A stretch of 52,851 bases of DNA from Saccoglossus kowalevskii (Eukaryota; Hemichordata; Enteropneusta; Harrimaniidae), in NCBI RefSeq assembly GCF_000003605.2, contig NW_003146284.1, forward strand, positions 145,380-198,230, read 5' to 3'. The notes below the pieces were generated by a model. It ran no database searches. It was not told the DNA's origin and saw only the letters and a list, made by a program, of their open reading frames with translations. The position numbers were made by a program, and so were the translations under genes. This document shows positions 48,701 through 52,851 of this stretch, one piece after another. Position 1 is the first letter of the stretch; the number at the start of each line of letters is the position of its first letter.

Positions 48701-50571
48701 GTAATTTATTCAGGAATCAATAACAAAAATGTACGGCTTAAGGAGGTTTAAACTGGTTTCTATGGTCAGATTATTTTTTTATATCTAAAAATGTTGCTCA
48801 GTGACATGGGATGAAAAAGTAATGAATACAAATATATTTCAAAGAAATTACATGTAATTTAGTTTACCATTGCATGCAAGGAGAAGCTCTCACCCATAAT
48901 GCATTGCATATATGTGCAGTAACATGCTCAGTAGAGACAAATTTGAATTCAGCTAAAAGCGCATATTTGCCATAGGCTATTTTGAACAATATTTAAATTT
49001 ATCATCAATATTTCGTCAGGTTTTGGTAAATTTTAAGGTCACAATTAATTAGGTTTCACAGTCAAAAGTTTGGGCTAATTAATGCTGATTAGTCATAAAG
49101 TTTTCTCGCCACATGTTTATGCAATATTTTGACCATTTTTATGGGTTTTTATGATTTTCTTGTATTTTTTGGACATAACAAATCTTAATCAACTTTTTGG
49201 GAAATAGTATGTACAAATCATGTGGATTTATTCTGTGAAACGTGAGTTTGGCGTTGGACTGGATACCTGTTGCATATCATCATCTCCCAAAGTTGCCACT
49301 AGTTGGCGCAATGGGATATGAAGGAACTCATCAGGCCTGCGGACAATCATGGAACAATTAAGGAACTAGTCACCGCAAATAGGTTCTACACTGCTTTCTA
49401 CGAGCATTGCGAGTATTTTCCCGCAAATAGATTTCTACGTTTTGTTTATATTGCAACTCTGACATTAACACTTGACAATTTGTTTAACTACTAAACGCTG
49501 TCCATCGCCATTTGCGTCATGGTGGCAGCCCATAGTACAGTTGACGTCACGTGACTGTGATTAACAAGTGCTACTCCGGATACTCCTTACCGTAATAGAG
49601 ATTTATTCCATGTAGTGTGTTCGTCAATATCTGTCGAGAAACCATGGTTAACGAATATTATAAACACCCGCTCTCCAATAACTTCCTGTATTTTTGGTAG
49701 CATGTTTTCTAGCTGATTTAACAGTGGTATATCTCAAAATGAGGTATTTGACACTTTAGCTAAACTGAGATTCTGTTAATTCATGCATTGAGTCAAAAAT
49801 GCATGTAACACAATCTACGTGTTTAACTGTATGCGACAATTTGACGCCTTGAAGTAATCACTGAATGGTTGTCCATTGAACCCATTCAATGTGATGCAAA
49901 GTACAACGTGATTGGTATATTTTCAGTCAATTATGTCCAGTGTGTATATAAACAACGCAATATCGAACACCAATAAAACAAACAAGTTTTAATTTTCACC
50001 CGGGAACTATAAACTGTATGCCTAGCCTTTATATCGGCTGATAGACAGACATATAAATATGCCAGCCGATAACTTCCTATCACCCTTCCTACCCAGCATA
50101 CTGGATGTGCGCACAGTCATAATTCATTAGTTTCATGTGGCGTAGTGGTTATTTCAAAATTAAAGGTCAGATAAACTCTTGCAGCACTCTATACTAATCC
50201 TAAGAGACGACAGTTGGGAGTACACTGGTCGGATATGACGTCATCTCAGTCAAACAGGTGGCCATTTAATACCAGACAGCTTGGACGGGGTATGCATTCA
50301 ATGTGTGAAGAACTACTTTAAAATACGTCAACTGTTGTCCTTTATAGTTAGTAACCATGGATACTGGATGTATTTTATTCGTTTGGCGCCCTGTCGTCAT
50401 CGTCTCATTGAAACATGTCCTGGGCTCCAAACAAATTGATCACGGGGGAAAGTTCATTTAAAAAAGGCACAATCAAGAAAAAAATGCACAGTTCTAACGA
50501 TTTGTTTTTGATAGCGGTCAACGCGTTGTGTTTGGTAGGGGACCACAGGACGTATACTACATAGTTACAAA
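48700..50571. other. Intergenic spacer between DNAH1 and LINE
   Basis: No supported gene. Short open frames lack similarity or splice context. A small inverted pair, ATCGGCTG and CAGCCGAT, sits near 50034 and 50065. Confidence 0.6.
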
Positions 50572-51991
50572 TGCTTTGATACAGTGTGGAGAACAGCACT
50601 GCAATATAAACTGCTGAAAAATAACATCAACGGTCAAGTATATAACATTATGAAAATGATGTACAGAAATATGAACTTTGTTATAAAATTAGGAGATGTT
50701 ATAACACCACATTTCAAGCTAGATAATGGTGTTAAACAGGGCTGCCCTTTAAGCCCAACATTGTTTAACATCTTCATGAAGGACTTTATTGAAGGACTGT
50801 CAAATATTGAAATGCCAGCACCAGACTTAGATGGTAAACATATTAACTGTCTACAATATGCAGATGACATTGCATTATTGTCTACTACAAAGGTAGGGCT
50901 ACAAAATGCACTAAATTACCTTCATACATATACAGTTAGTTGGGGGCTACAAGTCAACACATCAAAAACAAAAATTGTCATATTCAGAAAAAACTGGTGT
51001 AAAATATTATCACAAAAATTCACCTATGGAAAAGAAGAAATAGAAGTCAAAGAACAATACACATACCTAGGAGTAATTTTTAAATCAAATAGTAATATTG
51101 TAACTACAGCTGATAGACTAGCAGATAAGGCATACAAAGCACAATGAATACAATCATGACTATATTTGAATAATACAAATAATATCAATATTAAATTAAA
51201 GATGTTAAATATGACCCAATTACCAATCTTAACATATGTGTATCCTTCTCAAACCGACTACATTGGAAAAAACAGAAACTGAAAAGTATCACAACCGTTT
51301 CTGCAGACAAATTTTAAATTTAAATAATAAGACAAACAAAATAGCCTGTAGGATGGAAATGGGACGGGTACTCCTTGTCTGCCAAGCAGTTAAGTATTAT
51401 AAACACCTAATAACTCTTGACTGCAACAACTTGGCATACTATGCACTGAAAGAAATGAAGAAAAATAATTACCCGGGGTCATGGTTGAAGTCACTAGAAA
51501 ACAACTTAGAAATATACACTAAATGTAATATAGATAATATAACAATACAAGAACTGGTAATTTCAATCAGAGAATATTACACTAACGCATGGAACAATGA
51601 CAATACAAGAGACGACGCAAAACTGCGCACTTACAGTACATACACAACCACACTAGACATGTAACATTACATAAAACACATAGATAACAGACATTACATC
51701 AAAATACTAGCACAATTTAGAACAAGTAGTCACAAACTAGCTATAGAAACAGGAAGGTACACAAAACCAAAAACACTGATAAAAGACAGATTATGCACCC
51801 ACTGTAAAGAAATAGAGGATGAATTACATCATTTACTAGAATGTAAACTGCACACAGAACACAGAGATGACATATATAATATCCTTAAAGAAATTAACAT
51901 TGATTACCAAAACATTACAAAAAAGAACAATTTAAACTTGTACTACAATCACCAAATACAAACCATCTTATCACTCTCTGCAAATATTTAG
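50572..51991 (+). pseudogene. Degraded non-LTR (LINE) reverse transcriptase, 5' truncated
   Basis: Translation begins at FDTVWRTALQYKLLK, the reverse-transcriptase palm motif usually written AFD.VWR, so the endonuclease and N-terminal RT are missing. It continues with DNGVKQGCPLSPTLFNIFM and the catalytic LQYADDIALLS (YADD intact), then LGVIFKSN. A TGA stops this frame at 51145-51147. Homology resumes one frame over from about 51236 (KYHNRFCRQILNLNNKT, CRMEMGRVLL), meets a TAA at 51662-51664, and carries on to a TAG at 51989. The last part has a cysteine-histidine motif (RLCTHCKEIEDELHHLLEC) typical of CR1/L2-type C termini. Overall it resembles the CR1/L2/Daphne group, but I cannot assign the clade. 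It is non-autonomous and not coding now. Confidence 0.88.
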
Positions 51992-52270
51992 TTAAATAAT
52001 TCTTGTATTTATGTCATGTTCTTTTATATTCTATACATATTCTGTGATGCATACAGGTATACTTACATATCACACTATTTTAATATTTCTTATATTATTA
52101 ATAATAGTCTGTAGTATTTTTGTCGTTCATCAATTTTGAGTTCCTTTTTAAACCAATTTTTACATTTCATGTACTTTTATTATTTACTTTATTAATCTGA
52201 AAACCTAAAAAGAAGTGTTAACTCTTTCTTTACGGTATTAATAAAGCATTATTCTATTCTATTCTATTCA
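51992..52270 (+). mobile_element. LINE 3' UTR and (ATTCT)n tail
   Basis: The AT-rich 3' end of the retrotransposon ends with aataaagcatt and about four ATTCT units (52249-52269). A short tandem tail of this kind, instead of poly(A), is common in CR1/L2-type elements. The tail marks the likely 3' insertion boundary. Confidence 0.7.
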
Positions 52271-52851
52271 ATGTAAGGGTAATACATTGCTCGTTTACAT
52301 CGCCCTTAAGATGCATTGAAAACACGTGCCCGGAAAAGGGAAAGATATCTATGCATTTTCAACCTTATTTCACTGAGCAAATTATTAAGATATTTCTTTC
52401 TTATATCTTAATCCTTTACTGGATATTGTACAATTCGTGTTTAAACATGTCACATATATAAAAGTTCAATAAAATCGGTTTGACTACCCTCCCAGGGGCA
52501 TACTTAACCTTATTTCGTAGGCAAATACGGGCAATAGAAAGTCCAGGTGGCCTGGCACGTCATATGTAAAGAAACAACAAGTCTAGACGGATATTAAAAT
52601 ACGAATTCACGTTTTGCGTCATAACATATATCTATAACTATGGTTACACCAGACAAATTATTCTTCGTTATAACATCCGGTCTACTTTGAAACTGACACG
52701 AATCACGGATGTACTGAAGTTGTCATGTGTGTCTCATTTCGAGTAAACCAACCTTTCACCGTAAACACATTTGCTTTAGTATTATGTTTCTTTCCTAGCC
52801 TATAATCTAACAGCGCCCAACTTGTTACACGCCACCCCATCAACGCCTTGA
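52271..52851. other. Unassigned right flank
   Basis: Follows the LINE tail. Mixed composition, no open frame of note and no recognisable element. Confidence 0.6.

Noticed and set aside
48536-48751. 71-codon frame with repeated VYSPITQNSL
   Set aside because: Produced by the 30-bp minisatellite downstream of the DNAH1 poly(A) site.

Overview
The window is eukaryotic nuclear DNA from an animal. Its genes are split into short exons with GT-AG introns. It is AT-rich, full of small foldback transposons and minisatellites, and broken by two runs of N (12747-12796 and 42076-42386). The dynein sequence looks like that of an invertebrate bilaterian. An invertebrate deuterostome (hemichordate, echinoderm or cephalochordate) would fit, but the sequence alone does not fix the species.

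One gene dominates. From 733 to 47550 the plus strand carries the C-terminal part (about 2,469 codons, 46 exons) of an axonemal dynein heavy chain, best matched to DNAH1, an inner-arm dynein motor. The window opens inside AAA2. The linker, AAA1 and the AAA2 P-loop lie upstream. In order the exons encode the rest of AAA2, a long acidic AAA2-AAA3 connector, AAA3, AAA4, stalk helix CC1, the microtubule-binding domain, stalk helix CC2, AAA5, AAA6 and the C-terminal domain, which ends in [12 protein letters not shown] 3' UTR of about 700 bp ends near an AATAAA at 48233. All 46 exons join in one frame; 7,410 nt is divisible by three. Three short phase-0 exons (99, 21 and 57 bp), plus a possible fourth (45 bp), have no counterpart in the vertebrate protein as I remember it and may be cassette exons.

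The introns hold at least twenty MITE-like elements. One group has TA target duplications and shared CTGTAAA termini. A second has TTAA target duplications (piggyBac-like). One element has TTA duplications (Harbinger-like), and one family starts CAGTCA (pogo/mariner-like). There are also about ten tandem arrays with units from 20 to about 160 bp. Two of these arrays have copied real splice sites: the acceptor of exon 43 occurs three times, and the donor of exon 23 has a downstream copy.

Downstream of the dynein gene, 48300-48700 is a 30-bp minisatellite. 50572-52270 is a 5'-truncated, frameshifted non-LTR retrotransposon with an ATTCT tail. The rest of the right flank shows no gene I can support. 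I found no CRISPR, operon, rRNA or convincing tRNA, and no clearly new biological system. The most unusual signals are the symmetric extra exons, the duplicated splice sites and the clustered CTCF-like motifs.
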